Source of the DNA: Echinococcus granulosus
Lineage: Eukaryota; Platyhelminthes; Cestoda; Cyclophyllidea; Taeniidae
NCBI RefSeq assembly: GCF_000524195.1
Contig: NW_020170430.1
Location: forward strand, 125,799-189,798
Length of the DNA stretch: 64,000 nucleotides
Direction of reading: 5' to 3'
Shown here: piece by piece, positions 24,878 through 38,200 of the stretch
How the letters are laid out: every line of letters starts with the position of its first letter
Numbering within the stretch: the stretch's first letter is position 1
Made by a program: the position numbers and the translations under genes
The notes under the pieces: model-generated
Databases searched by the model: none
What the model saw: the letters and a program-made list of their open reading frames with translations, nothing else
What the model was told of the DNA's origin: nothing

Positions 24878-26275
24878 AAGCTATGGATACGGTTACTGGA
24901 AGTTGGAATTAACTTATCTGTCTTCTCAGCACATATCCTTCACTGATTCAAGGAAAGTCAATAATTTCATACCTGGATGCCAAGTGCGCCGTCAATTAGG
25001 CCCATTTGATCACAAAAATGATTGTGAGAGTAAGGCATGGTAATTTGTTGGACATTCTTTTATTAAAAAATCAGTACATTACAATAAGGGAGTGGATTTG
25101 AATTTCCCATAAACTGTCAATGGTAGTTATGGTTAGTATCGCCATTGATATTTGTTGGCCAGGTGGCCAAAGTAGTCAATTATGACCAAATGATTGGCCG
25201 ATCTTTCTTGCGAGTGGACCAGTAAGCAAATGAATATAAAATCATGAAAAGGGGATCCAAGGCGAATAAAATTTTAGTCACAAGTTGTTTGATTGCATAA
25301 TCTATGTTAGTTATAAGACTTACAAATGCAGTTTGCACAGTTGACAGTCTCTCTCTCGGGGATCAATTTTGAACATGCTTAGGCTTGTAAAACAAACCAT
25401 CAGTCTTGAAGCCTTTTCATATCCACTTTCAACCTATTAAGACCAATCCCCTTTAGTAAAATTTATCTGTGTCAATAGCTACCTAATTTAACTCATACCT
25501 TACTCTACCGCTTGTGTAACTCTTTGACGATCTGCAGAGAAGTTTACTTCAACTGTTGTGTCACAGCGCCTACATGCTACCCCGTTCAAGAATACTCCGA
25601 GATGCTGCGTTTGCACCAATTAACCGACCACGTTTTTGACAGTATTAGGAAGACAAACTCCTAGCGTACGAAGCAGACGTCCAGCTGCAGTCGGATGTGA
25701 TTCTTTCAGATCATAATTGGAAAACAGCCAAAACCTTCATTGGACTAGATGTACCATTCTCACCCACTTTTGACAGATAGTTACATATTTTAGAGGTAGT
25801 AAGTTCTCGGTGTGACCTTAAATGCTATTTGAAGTGGAGGATTGTTCGAACAACGGTGTCCATGGTATTGTAGGTAAGAACTTTGAGCTTTTGTAATTTC
25901 GAAATTTGCCTCCTCTTAAGTGGTCAATACATATTTCTAGACCTTTCTAGAAGGCCATCATATCTGCCTCAAGGCGATTCCTTCTATTAAGGCATCCACA
26001 TATAAAAATGTTTCTGAGGAAATACGATCCACATTACTGAGGCTTCCATATAATTTTATCGATAAGTTAAAATCGAAGTGTTCACGCTTGTTAAGTTTTG
26101 CCCTGCAACACGTTCAAGGAGTTGCTCATTTTTGAATGGGGTAACGATAATTCGAAATTGTTAATGATTAAAATAGATCTGGTGGAGCATATGTAATATC
26201 CGACGAAAAATATGGACAGATTCAGGACACCTTGTGAACCTCGCTAACACATTGTACCGGCAAATTCATTTTTTT

Positions 26276-26689
26276 TCATTTAGGAATAGCAGTGATTTTG
26301 GTTTTTATGATAAACAACTTCTCGAGATTAACGTAAAAAGCGATCCCGATGTATGATATCAAGTTGCTTAAGCTCACGCTTCCAACCATCCTGGATTTTA
26401 TGCCCCTTTTCTCCAGTGGTTTGACGAAATCTGGAGTGACGGAGCCGCCGTGATGGGATTTCATGGTGTCTGTACACCTTGAGGCTACCAATTTTCCCCC
26501 CAGCAAAGCCTGGTTTCTTCGGTTATGCACACAAACGCGTGCAAACCACCTCCCATTGCTAGCATGTATGTTAATACCAAAAGGACATTTCTTTCTTTTT
26601 TTCTCTTTTAAGTGTGAACTTTGCCCCTCGTGGAGGTATTTAATCTTTTCGAAAGGCTTCCCATTTGCATACTTGCAACGTGCAATCAC
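26276..26689 (-). other. unassigned 137-codon open frame
   Basis: One of the longest uninterrupted minus-strand frames outside recognised genes. The conceptual product is basic (a KEKKRKK stretch near residues 28-34) with no domain I recognise; the first codon is GTG rather than ATG. Base composition does not stand out from the surroundings. It could be an exon, a decayed element or chance. Confidence 0.15.
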
Positions 26690-29600
26690 TTGAACGCCGG
26701 AGAAGTGCTAGTTGGCCTCTGTCGCCATTGGTCCATGGCAGACTTGGCGAACGTGAAAAGGACGTTTCACTCAGATCCTCCCAAAGTTAGGTTCCGCACT
26801 GCTTGTATTTCCCACTGTTTAACGGCCAAGTTCTAGAATTAAAATTGGTAACTCATTCATTCGAAATTTCTGTCGCAGTAAATATGATTAATCTCAAGGG
26901 CCATTCGCTTAAACTAATTGTTATTTGATAAGTTTTCTGGAGTATTTTACAACAAATGCATTCCAAACGCTTGCTAAAGTTAGGATTGTGCTGTGATCTC
27001 AATCCGTTAGGTTCATTAATGAATTCCTAATTATTTTTTGCCTTTCTGGTTTGATGGTACCAAAACAATAATTCAATGGCTAAACACGAACATATTTTCT
27101 GTGGAACAGTTGGTTTAACCCGTTCTGGGTGATTTCCACAAAGGCGCGATCAACTTCACCAGTCTACGGCACAGTGTCTAGTTTCCTTCTTAGGAAATTT
27201 TTGCGATTTTTTCAAGTCTTAGCCTAATTAACTCTCACCAACTGAGACGCAGTCAGCTAAATGGCGTCGCTGTGCCTCTGACTGATTTATGCAAATCGCC
27301 AACGCATTTTTGTGACTACCTAATTCAGCACTGAGTGTTTTTTATCGGTTTATTCACTCTAGCGGGCCGCCTAATTCGCGTCTACTCATTCTTTTTCCAC
27401 CGCTGTGCCTTCGTCATCTTACCAACATTAATAAATGAAAGAAAGCAACTTTTAAATGCGACTTCCACTAATGTTAGGGCCGTAGCCTTGAGACCAAAAC
27501 TTTACAATAAATTCTGCGGTCGTCATGATACCTTGACCCTAGGTAGGCTGCATCGTACTCTATTTATTTTTAGTCATTGACTTTATAGGTTAGGAGTTTA
27601 TTTTTTTATAAACGCGCTTTGTTGCTGAGATTAACAAGACGTTGGTAGTATGCCACTTATCTTTCTCAAGGCAGTCTAAGTGCTATACCACATTTCGAGA
27701 TTGTAGCAGCCTTCAGTATATCCAAATCACTGGTGACTGCCGTAAACAAACGCCAGTCGACATGCATTCACAGCTCAGTCGAATCGTCTACTGGGGGCAT
27801 AACTCATTATGGTATTTCTAATTTGTTTCTGCTTTTTAGAACAGGCATCACTCCCGTGCAGACACAATCGGAACCGCAATCTAAATTAGTATAGGCATCA
27901 CCTCATTATATTAAAACCACGTAACACCAGGCTGACTCAATTTTCTGTAACACCAAGGCATTCTGGCAGACAGTCTTGGCGCTTTACCCCCTTTATTAAC
28001 GCTTTTCATGTAGCAACACTACAGCGGGTAACGACTGACAACCCCAAAGCTGTACAAACTGGATGGGCTAGGGCCCGTGAAGAATCCATGCATTTAGCAC
28101 GAGGAGAGCTTTTACTCCTCCCTCGTGTGACATCACTGACCTGCTATTCACGCCTTTTGATCTGAATGCCAGCACAACTCACTCATCAAGCGGTTCGAAT
28201 CCCTTTGCCCTGTTTAACCTAGGTAATACCACTCGAGTTCATTGGACTTAGCCACTAGCAATCCTGCCGGTTCAGTAATTAAACCTCGTCTCCCCTCAAG
28301 TTAGGCGCTTCGCTTCATTTACAATGGAGACGGTGCAAAATTAATCCAGTAGAACTAAACGGAAATGGGATGACTTCCCTTAATAGATATCAAGCCTCCA
28401 GGCCATCTCGTCAAGCTGTTTTTTTTTTCATGCAATCCACTAAATCCTTTTTGAGCGAGACCGAATGCACTTCCTTCATATATGAGTGACAAATAGCCCC
28501 GCCATTGCATAAATCACGTAGGGAAAGGAGAAAATTGCAGCTGAGAAAACATCTTGTACTACGGAGGTACAAAAAGCTAAAGAGCATGCAAAGGGAATGG
28601 GACCCGTGCAAGGAAGTGATATAAAAATAAATCCCAAGAAGGACACGATTAAAATAGTTTCTACCCTTGCTTTTTTGCAACTATCGAGATTAGCGGAAGA
28701 GGTCAGCATTGGAATGCGGGTAAGAGCAAGATTGTTGGTCAAAACGTTTTTTCAATTACATATTCTCTCCGTCAATTCACGCTAAAATTGGAAACGAAAG
28801 ATCAGTGATATGTGATATGGTCAGCAACTGGATTCAAAACAAGGATCTTGTGGCGAAGACGATAGATAAAGCCCCAAATTTTCGCTCTAAACAGCACAGA
28901 ATCCGCGCTGAAATCCACCAATTTTATAGACAAGTACAATTTAGCAGCAAGCTGTGACCCAATAGGCGTGGGGCACTAATATGTCTCATTCGTAGTAGTG
29001 TTCCAGGCAGTGGATGGCCAAAAAGGTATTCAAGTGAGTATACACGACCAAACTTGAGCAGGTGGATTAAGAAATGCAAATTTTTCCCTCTACGACCATA
29101 TCTACAAATAATGAATTTATAGTCCAGATTCCAATGAGTAGCTCCCCTCCGAAGACAGCATGAAAGTTTACTACAGTACTGGCTGAGTAAGCGATTACCA
29201 CGAGTAAAACATGCGTTTATGGTGGAGTAAGACATGTTTTGGAGGAAGCACGTCCTTTACCTAAAGAAATTTTGTGGTGAATTGCTTGACACCTACAGCA
29301 CAGTTCCAACACAGACAAAATGGGAAAACCTTAATTGATAAAATCTCATAATTATGCACAAGGAACCCAGTAATAGTAAGCCATCATTCACAGCACTTTA
29401 CCGGTTGGACCTAAGTAACTAAGTTGACAAATCGAAAAGCACTGTGAACCCACCCAAGAGAGGTGAAATCATAAAGCAAAGACGGCACATGACTCAACTG
29501 GTGCTTTGTTTAAAAGTTGGATGAGTAAACCACGTATGTGGGGATTAAGAAAACAGTGATTGCTCCAAGGTGTTGAAACGAATCGCTTGTTATCAATCTG

Positions 29601-30158
29601 ATTTCACGATTTGGTCTGGTAGAACTCCACCTATACTGTCTGCGTCCTCTTCAAACCAAAGAACTGTAAAGTCCATCTTACCTAGGGTTTGTGTATAGAG
29701 GTATCCAACGAGTAAACATAGGAAGCAGGCACGAGTTGTAATTATACATCACACAATGAGGTATGCAATGACGTAAATCAGAAGATGGCACAACGATGAC
29801 AAAAACTTCGAATCCGACTTCGGAAAGAGCAGATGCTTAGCTACCTAGGATCGAGGGCGACGTAAAACTGCCTTGATAAACGAATTTCCAAGGAAAATTG
29901 GTACTGAAAAGGGGCGCGCACGCAGAAGTGCAAACGCAGGTGTGCAGAAAGCGTTCCATTGTTTATCTAGTGACAGGTGGCCCAAGCTCTCGTATCAAAT
30001 TTTGCACGGTAAACCGTCGACGCCCTAGAATACGTTAAACTTTCTCTTTGCAATCTAGATGAGATTCCCGGCAAGAGAATCACTGCTTTGTAGATGAAAA
30101 GGAAAACCTGGTCTCGAGGCTGACGGCGTTGTGATGGTCAGGTCATGAAAAGCAGTAC

Positions 30159-32157
30159 CTACTGCCTACTTTGATGAAATGCCTGAAAGGTTATAACTGA
30201 TGCTCCCCACTTTCTCATTGAAAAAATAGCGGATTTCAAAAGGCCAGCCTTTCTAGTGGACGTGTCAGCAGAAAATTTGGTCAAGACCCCGTAATCTACT
30301 GTCACAGATCGAATAGTGGTAAATGACGGGGTATACGTCCATCAAATATAATTTTTGAAATAAAACATAAGGAATAGGCGCATTTTGCGAATTCCAAAGC
30401 GGCAAAATTTGTCCAAAACGATTTAGCGCGGTAGCGAAGCAAAACAGTTTTCTATCATGCATAGAAATCCAAGGTAAACAATGGATAAAGTCAGAGCAAC
30501 CTACAAGAGGAGCCAGTTCCTTTGGATCGATGAGATTGAAGTAGGTGACAAAGTAGTAGAAGTGCTTATAGCAAATATTCACATGTGCCTCCGCCGCTAT
30601 CTCGACCAGCCGATCGAAGTGGTGGATGTACACATGGACAAACACGCGGTAGAGCCGGCTCATGATTTTTTTCACGACACTTAAATAATTCTTGGGGAAA
30701 GGTACGTCCACAGAAGTGGGGAAGATGTCGGGATTACTAATCTGCTCCTCAATCCAATCCATTAGGAGGCTGATGTAGAGCGGAGCGGGCACTGGAGTGG
30801 GTTTCCGATATCGATGAGCATCGCGCCAGTGGTACTCAAACTTTTTGCCTCCCGTCATACGCGGACAGGTTTTATCTGTACATCTGTCACAAATCGTGCC
30901 ATATATGAGATTTATCCGATTGTAGAAGTCGACAACTGGAAAGAAATACCTTTATATGACAAAGCAAATATACCATGAACAGCTATCCAGTCATTGAGTT
31001 CCTCATCTGGGGGCCTTTTAACAGCCTCTCGTAGATCTATACCAGCACTGAGGGAAGCTTCAGCTTGCTTATGAAGATGATAATGTATGGTTTCTGGCGG
31101 AAATTTTTTTTTCGGCCTAAACGTCTAAAAACGATGGCATATCAGTGTCAAAAGTATTTCAGCAGACATTCGGTACTTCGTAAACAACTGCGGTAAAATG
31201 AATGCCCAATACTACTAGTAAATAAAACTTAAAACAGTATTACTAATGCGGCACTTACATACCTACTGAAATGCAAATTGGAAGTAAGATAAGCTGTCCA
31301 AACGTTAAGAGAAGGCCATAGTTGCCAAAAGGCACGGTTTTCACGTACAGCTAGAAACCTCACAATATTAAAAAGAAAAAAACCCGCAAAGCCTTATGAA
31401 TATGTGCATAATTAGTAAGCTAAGAAAAGTCCACTGTTCGGAAGCCCACGCACAACCTAACTGATCTAAGCAAAAGACAGCAAATCCTATGGGACAGGGA
31501 AAATATCCAGCAATAACCTTCTGTTTCACAAAGATTTCTTTGAATCCCAAAAACGACATTTGACAGCCCTTGAAACGCGAACCAGCCGCCCAAAGACGAA
31601 AAAACCGCAACCAGTAATCATCCAAACAATACCAGCTGACCTTGAAAGAATAAGGTGATGATGCCAGGCGAGATATAGCTTAATTTGCATTAGCTGTATT
31701 TGTAGCATATTATAAAACAAGTCAAGTAGGCCGCTTGTAAAATGTTAAACCTCTTTTAATGCACTAAATCAGGTCAAAATTCTAATAAGAAAGCACTACC
31801 TAGAAGCTGTTTAATGATGTTGCGGGAATTATACACCTTGAAATCAATCTTTTAACAAATGCAATATATTATGCTTTAACAGGCGTGTCAAACCTGTTTT
31901 TGTCTATGCTCTACTTATTAGACAGTGAAGGGCCATCATACATTCTACTGCGGTTGTTGATGGTGATTTTTGATAGCTGCCTATTTCCTTCTGCTTAACC
32001 GGTGACCAATACATCTTAATGTAATCCTCCAGTCAACTTTCAGAAACCAAACGAAAATTTTAATGCTTTTAAATTTGTGATTTATTTGAGGTTAGGATAT
32101 TCAAAGCGATTCATTAAGATTGGCATCTTCGCCTTTCACTGCCTTGTTTAAGCTCAT
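30159..32157 (-). CDS. MOB3: MOB3-like kinase activator
   Basis: Exons on the minus strand: 32157-32140 (tentative), 31124-30974, 30935-30505 and 30182-30159 (tentative), giving about 207 aa against about 216 in human MOB3. The two central exons are secure. They include TFRPKKKF at the start, the DW.AVH and [12 protein letters not shown] blocks, zinc ligands C75 and C80 (C-x4-C) and H157 and H162 (HVYIHH), and [15 protein letters not shown]. The phrases [20 protein letters not shown] and HFYYFV point to the MOB3 rather than MOB1 or MOB2 subfamily. MOB proteins bind NDR/MST-type kinases; MOB3 members restrain MST1. The first exon (six residues) and last exon (seven residues) fit in phase but have little sequence to confirm them. 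The 38-bp intron at 30936-30973 is very short. Confidence 0.88.
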
Positions 32158-32206
32158 CACGATGAGCCTTTCATAAGCCCGGGCAGCGTTGTAGTTTGCC
32201 GCAGGG
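32158..32206. promoter_or_regulatory. putative bidirectional promoter between MOB3 and adducin
   Basis: Only 49 bases separate the proposed MOB3 start codon (minus, 32157) from the adducin ATG (plus, 32207). The spacer is GC-richer than its flanks (CCCGGGCAGCG) and shows no TATA box. If both starts are right, the genes are head to head with overlapping 5' leaders or leaderless starts. Confidence 0.35.
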
Positions 32207-35200
32207 ATGACGGACGTGTTGGGGCCTCAGGGTGTCGATTTCCTCGATGGTCTGGGTTCGTCCTTGATTATCTTAAGACATCTTGCTAGATGTGAATGAT
32301 CCCGATTACATACGGGATTTGCTGCGTCCCGCATCCATCAAAGAAGATGTGAAATTGATGGTGCAAAGACGCCGAGTTTCTCTCATTCTAAATTCTCTCG
32401 CTTTTCGGAACGAGCTAGAAAAGATAGTTGCATCGCAGATGCGTGATGGTGTTTTGAGTTCCAACGTTATGGCTCTCAAAAAATTGGTGGATTTACTGAC
32501 GCCGCACGCAAAACTTGGGTCCTCTGCGTTTGCAAAAGGTGTGGTTTGGGCGTTATCGAAGTGCTCAGTTGATAATGTGTTCATTAAGTGTTTTTTTGTG
32601 GTTCCGTATTCTCCACCTTATTCCGTTGAGGCTACTGTATACAAGACTTACCTGATGTTTTCAAATTTAGGTGTGACGGTGCCTGTTATTCCTATAAATG
32701 ATCTACACTCACAAAACACTACCTACTCAAAATTGGAGCGAATCATTCGCTGTAAGGTTGCATCTACTTATCGTCTCGTGGATATTTTTGGCTGGTCTTC
32801 TAGTTCTAAGGGCCATATTTCGGTAAGGTTTTGGTTCGATTGCACTGTTTTAATAGAAAGTTATTGCTTGATAGTGCGGCTTTTTTGCCATTGATGCCCA
32901 ACCCACTTCCTGAGATGGTCGGTTTATCGTTCTTGAATCTCATGGCCATTAATAAAGCACTGGCATAATTCCACATGTCACTGTGTTGTAAATGCTATTT
33001 ACCGTAAAATTCCTACTGGATTACAGGCCAAGGTGTTTAAGGATGGAGATTCTTATCTCTTCAACCCAGAAGGACTCCTTTTTAGCGAAATTACGGCCTC
33101 ATCCCTTTTAAAGGTTGACTTGAAAGGTAATTACGGACCTTTTCACATTGTTCTGCTGTCAGTTCTTTTACTGCATTAGATACTATGTATGCTTCTCCGC
33201 AAATGATGCATTTATCTTTGATCTCTTAAGGTAATATTATTGATGGTGGCTCACACGGCTTGGGTGTCGACAAGCAGGGATGGACATTGCATGCTGCCGT
33301 TCATGAAGCCCTTCCAGCTATTCGATGTGTCATCCAGTTGAGTACACCAGCGACCATTGCGGTAAGCAGCTTCTGTAGGTGAAGTTTACTCGGAAATCCG
33401 ATGATCACATTAACCATTTATGTTCCCTTCCCTTTGATAATTGAATTGAGGTTACTTATGCGGTTTCCTGTGGGCATACTCAACTTTCCCGATTTTTGTC
33501 TTGATCGGATTGTCACTAATTAAGTCAAATATATTTAGTACCGATTCGTGCATCTACGCTATGGTTAGATGACACAAATTTTACAAACTTTTACGGTTTT
33601 GGCGAGTGTTTTTTGGTAGTTTGCGATTCACCCAGCTCTACTCCAACCTTTTTGTTATAACATCAAGCTTCTTTATAATAAATCTCTTTTTCAGTGTTTA
33701 TTAATCTTAATGTAATTGAAACTTTCATACTGGCACGTATGTTTTGCACTAAGCATGTGCAGGTTGTGGTTGACTTAGTTGAAGCATCAATTGAAAACCC
33801 ATCTTTTAGTCTTCAGTAAGTGTTCTTGTCAGCAAGGCTGTTCAATATTTCAGTTTTACGGGTTTTTCAACTCATTCAAAACTCCAAACTCTTCTTTCAC
33901 CATTGAAGCAGTGACTTCCCTGCATTTCCATATGAGAAGAAATCTCTATTTAGGGTTTTAAACTGCTTGTTGAAGCCGTTCTTTGGTAATGCTATTTTGG
34001 CATTGATCATTAGCATATGTGCACGTGTGTGCTTGTGTACGGAGCGTGCAGCTCTGGCGATAGTCGTGTTTATGTGTGTACACCCAATCACAACCCAAAA
34101 ATTGGCAAATTATTCGGCCTGTTCTCCACCGGGTGTCTAACATCAGTATCAATATGCGCTTGTACTTATGGCTGTCAGTTTGATTATCAGTTGAATGCAG
34201 TTGACATAACCCACTCACATCGCATACCACTGATGTGCATAAAAGTTCAATCTTCTTTGATGAACTAAACAGTTAAATCGTACATCTTGTTTCCAACACT
34301 AGTACCATTACTTGATCTCACTTTCCCCTCCCAGATCTCCTGCATGTGCACTGACCTGCCGCCAATCAGTCAGGAGGCAATGATGCTGGGTGCTGCGGCC
34401 AGTTATGACCCCGCCAGCATTGACCAACATTTGCAAGGTGAGGAACGCAACGCAGCAGAGATCGCTGTCATTGGCGAACGCTTGCAGAACACTGCAGGTG
34501 GGGATCCTCGCATCCTCATAATTCGCAAATACGGCATTCTTGCCATGGGCAAGTCTGTCGAGGAGGCCTGGATGGCGGCCTATCTTTCTGTTTCGGCCTG
34601 CGAAGCCCAAGTTAGTCCAACCCCTCCTTTTTCCTCCCTTCCTCCCATTCTTGTTCACGGTCTTTAAGTGGTCTGACCGTACCTTGCGTGGATATTGTTA
34701 TCATTCACCCACCCACCAATTTCCTAAGATGGTCTCATGTTCCCCTAGCTTCGATTAGCCTGTGTGGGGATGGATGAATTAGTGATGCCCGTGGGCGGTG
34801 AAGTCCCACCCTCTTTGGACAGTCAGGTGCTGAACGCTACCACTGGGGGGATGGGTGGTGCCACAGACAGAAGTTGGCGTCCGGGAGAGCTAGAATTTGA
34901 GGCTATGATGCGGCGACTGGACGCAGCAGGGTACCGCACTGGCCACCTCTACCGCGTTGGCCAGGTGCAACCTACTGCAGGCACGCGCACTTCTTCCATC
35001 CCTGAGGTACCCGACAATATCGACGGAAAAACGCCATCTCAAACTCAACACACCCGTCGGGCTGCCACTTTGGGTCGCAGCTTCAGGGCCGATGTCGAGG
35101 TCCCCCCTGCTGCCAGTTCATTTGCTGCCAACTACTACAAAGACGATGCCACCAGGTAGGCTCTTCATCTCTGGCGTTTGACTGATACTTAGCGTTTTGC

Positions 35201-38200
35201 TACGAGTAATCAGTAGACGCATACTACCTGTAAGTTACTAACAGCGATTAATNNNNNNNNNNNNNNNNNNNNNNNNNNNNNNNNNNNNNNNNNNNNNNNN
35301 NNNNNNNNNNNNNNNNNNNNNNNNNNNNNNNNNNNNNNNNNNNNNNNNNNNNTTTCCCATTTTTTTACTGTTGCTGTTCAAATCACTGCTATCTCCATTA
35401 CTGAACGGTACTTGCACCACCGCCGTTGCTGTTCAGTTAGATTGGCTTCTTCATGTGGTTGTAAGATTACTTAACTCTATGTAATTAATGCAGCATTAGA
35501 ACCATGGCAAATATGATGAATACGATTTCCTGCTTAAATTGTTTTACTATCCTATTCCGTATTCTCTCCCCGTCTTACAGTTATGCTAGTGTGGCTAGGT
35601 CACTGCTCTTATTTGTAAATTCAAGCAAGCAGCAGCAAACTACCAACAGGTTTAAGCTGTGTGCTTCACTTGATCGATATATAGTGTTTGAACCTGAATT
35701 TTACCTTCTGTGACCAGGATCAAGGAGGCGGCAGCCTATCGCGCTAAAACTCTGTCTCTGCAGCGCATGCACTTCAGCAATACTCCAAATGCCTATCAAA
35801 AGGAGGAGATCGAAGAGGTAGGGACTGCGAATCCAAAAAAGATCACCAAATGGACTGAAGGATCTAGTCGCACTACAGGCGGCACTCTTCTTGCCAGTGA
35901 AGATCCCAACCAATTCGCGCCGCAGGGTGATGATCCACGAGAATTTAAGGAAAACCTCAAGAAGGTCCATTTCGGCTGCAATGCTATCTGATCAAGCATT
36001 AATTTCATTCTAATTTCCTTCGTATCTTAGAATTTTGGCCACACGTCCGTTTTTTTTTTTTTTTTTCGTAATAAGCTCTTTCTCCGATCATGTTTATCAT
36101 TAGTACTGTTAATGTCTCGAAAAATGGATACGGTCACCATAAGTATCTCCAAAGGAAACCTCCGCTGTGTATTCATTCAATCAGTTAAAAAAGCCAAAAT
36201 TCATTGCCTTCTAGTTTGCGTTTTTAGTGTCTCCTGCTTGGTACATTGTCAGATGTGCAGCAGTCTCCTCTATGTGAGCGCATTAGCAGCACGTTTTATT
36301 ATGACCTCTATTCCGATGGTGTGATCTTGTGAGTCTTATCAAGGATACTGTACGCAACCTGTCCTCGCTTAGGCTTGTCCGTTTTGTGGCTGGTACATTC
36401 ACAAATCACAGGTTTCAACGTTAATCTTTATTATTTTCACTATGGTTATTTTCATGCTGATGTAGAACATCCATGTGTTTGTTGTTTTGTCCTTTTATTT
36501 GACGCGCGACCTTTAGGTGCGCGAGATGTACTACAAGGATGTGCTTACTGCGGGTCCGAAGTCGAAGATCCTAGAGGGTCTGGGTTTGAATGACGATGTT
36601 GATGAAGTTGATCGCGTGGATGCTCGCGATGGAGTTGCCTCTTCCTCCCAAATTGCTAGTCCACGTGGAACTCTGCTGCGTCTGGACCCCGCTAATCCGC
36701 CCACCCTCGAGCCTGGCCACGTGGTCGTTGTGGGTGCTGTCAGCAAGGGTTAGTCTTTCTTAGCTCTGTAACAATGTTGGTATCAGATTCTAGTGAGTCT
36801 GCAGTTCTTGTCTCTTACATTGCTCCTTCATACAGTCATTGTTGTAACTATATAACAATATTTGATCAGCGTGTGGGTTCTAGTGATGTCAGCTTGCGTG
36901 TCTGCATTTCAGACGATCCGCATTTCGATACCTTTTCATCAAAACCGTACATAAAATCCACAATGAGACCGCTACAGCCAATTTTGAAATAACGGCTTTG
37001 CATAATTCTCCTGGATTTTATGGCGAAATGTACCTGTATCAGCAAATTTAAACCTAGTGTTTTATTAAATCTCTGACATTGCCTCTGTTTCCCAATAGTA
37101 TAATCCACTCTGTGCATGTTATTTGTATACGTACTCGTTAGTGGAAAATTGCTCTATTTTCCATGTTTATAGAACCACTTTACGATCTTACACTTTTACC
37201 CGCATCGCTCACGCCCATATTTCACAGTTTGCTTCCAGCTTTCGTCTCAAAGTCAATTTGGCTTACGAAACTAATTATTCACATGGTTGGGATGTTTACT
37301 GATTTTTTCGGTAACGTTAGCTTGAAAAAGACATTGTATACGGAGTTTTTTAAGTTGTTCAAGTGGTAACCATGCGTGTTTGACCATAGGTATAATAAAC
37401 CGTGACCAGCGCCACAATGTCGGTCTCTTCCAATCGGTCTTCTCCCCCAACCCCTTCGACCAAGTAACGGATGATGAATTAGAGCGCTACAAACGCAATG
37501 TGGAGCGTAAGGCCAAGGGCTTGCCCACAGAGGAGGAAGAGGAGGAGATGGAGCGCAGGAAACGAGCTACACTTGAAGCCACTGCCCCTCACTCCTCTCG
37601 TGAGTTACATGTCCCGGAGTTTACCTCGCTTGTTGCTTGGTTGTCTCTAGTCTGGTTTTCGCACTTCTGCTTTACTTAAGTAGTGACTACACCAGGTCCA
37701 GCTTTTCATCAGGATTTTTTTGCTATAGCTGGCCGAAAACTAAGACACCCTATTTTGTTCCCAGTCAGTGTATACTGCATTTAGTAGGTACGTGTGATTC
37801 AATTAAAATTAAAACGAGAATTGGTAGAAGTTATTGGTGGGTGACCACGATCGAATTTAGAAGCTGGTTTTCCCAAAAAGAATTTTCTTTCGTGAATTTA
37901 TGTAGACTATTCTTTTGGAGGTATCGATGCATTGTGCTAACGTTTTACACAGATTTCGTACACAAAACCCCCAAATCCACTGTGCAAAACGACCGCCTAT
38001 TTTTAAGCTCTCTATTCCTATCGTTTGTCCACTCTGTACCCCAAAATAGTCAGGTCTTTGACTGCCCTAGGGTCGACCTATGGGTTACACATCTCGTTCA
38101 GAGAATCAAACGCAGTACCGGACGAAATATTCCCGTGTGTTCCCTCGGTCAGAGAGTTGGCGGTGACCATGAAACCCAGCGCTAGTCTAGGTAGCAGTAG

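Larger units (their letters stand above)
22736..30158. other. 7.4 kb intergenic DNA, mostly unexplained
   Basis: Apart from the INSM 3' end, a candidate coiled-coil exon at 24360-24475 and an open frame at 26276-26689 (both listed separately), I recognise nothing. The stretch 28390-29240 has several overlapping minus-strand frames without splice signals. A short hairpin-forming inverted repeat lies at 28098-28127. GGTTCGAATCC near 28191 resembles a tRNA T-arm but does not fold into a tRNA. Confidence 0.45.

Noticed and set aside
25790..25815. let-7-like GAGGTAGTAAGTT
   Set aside because: It matches let-7 only partly in the seed region, the remaining bases diverge, and no complementary arm is visible for a precursor hairpin.
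28150..28215. Possible tRNA (GGTTCGAATCC near 28191)
   Set aside because: The T-loop consensus is present, but the T-stem has mismatches and I could not pair acceptor, D and anticodon stems around it.
32539..32670. Continuous 203-codon adducin frame through 32539-32670
   Set aside because: The region is open by chance but inserts residues absent from adducins; splicing GTGTGG to TTTAG restores the expected sequence in phase.
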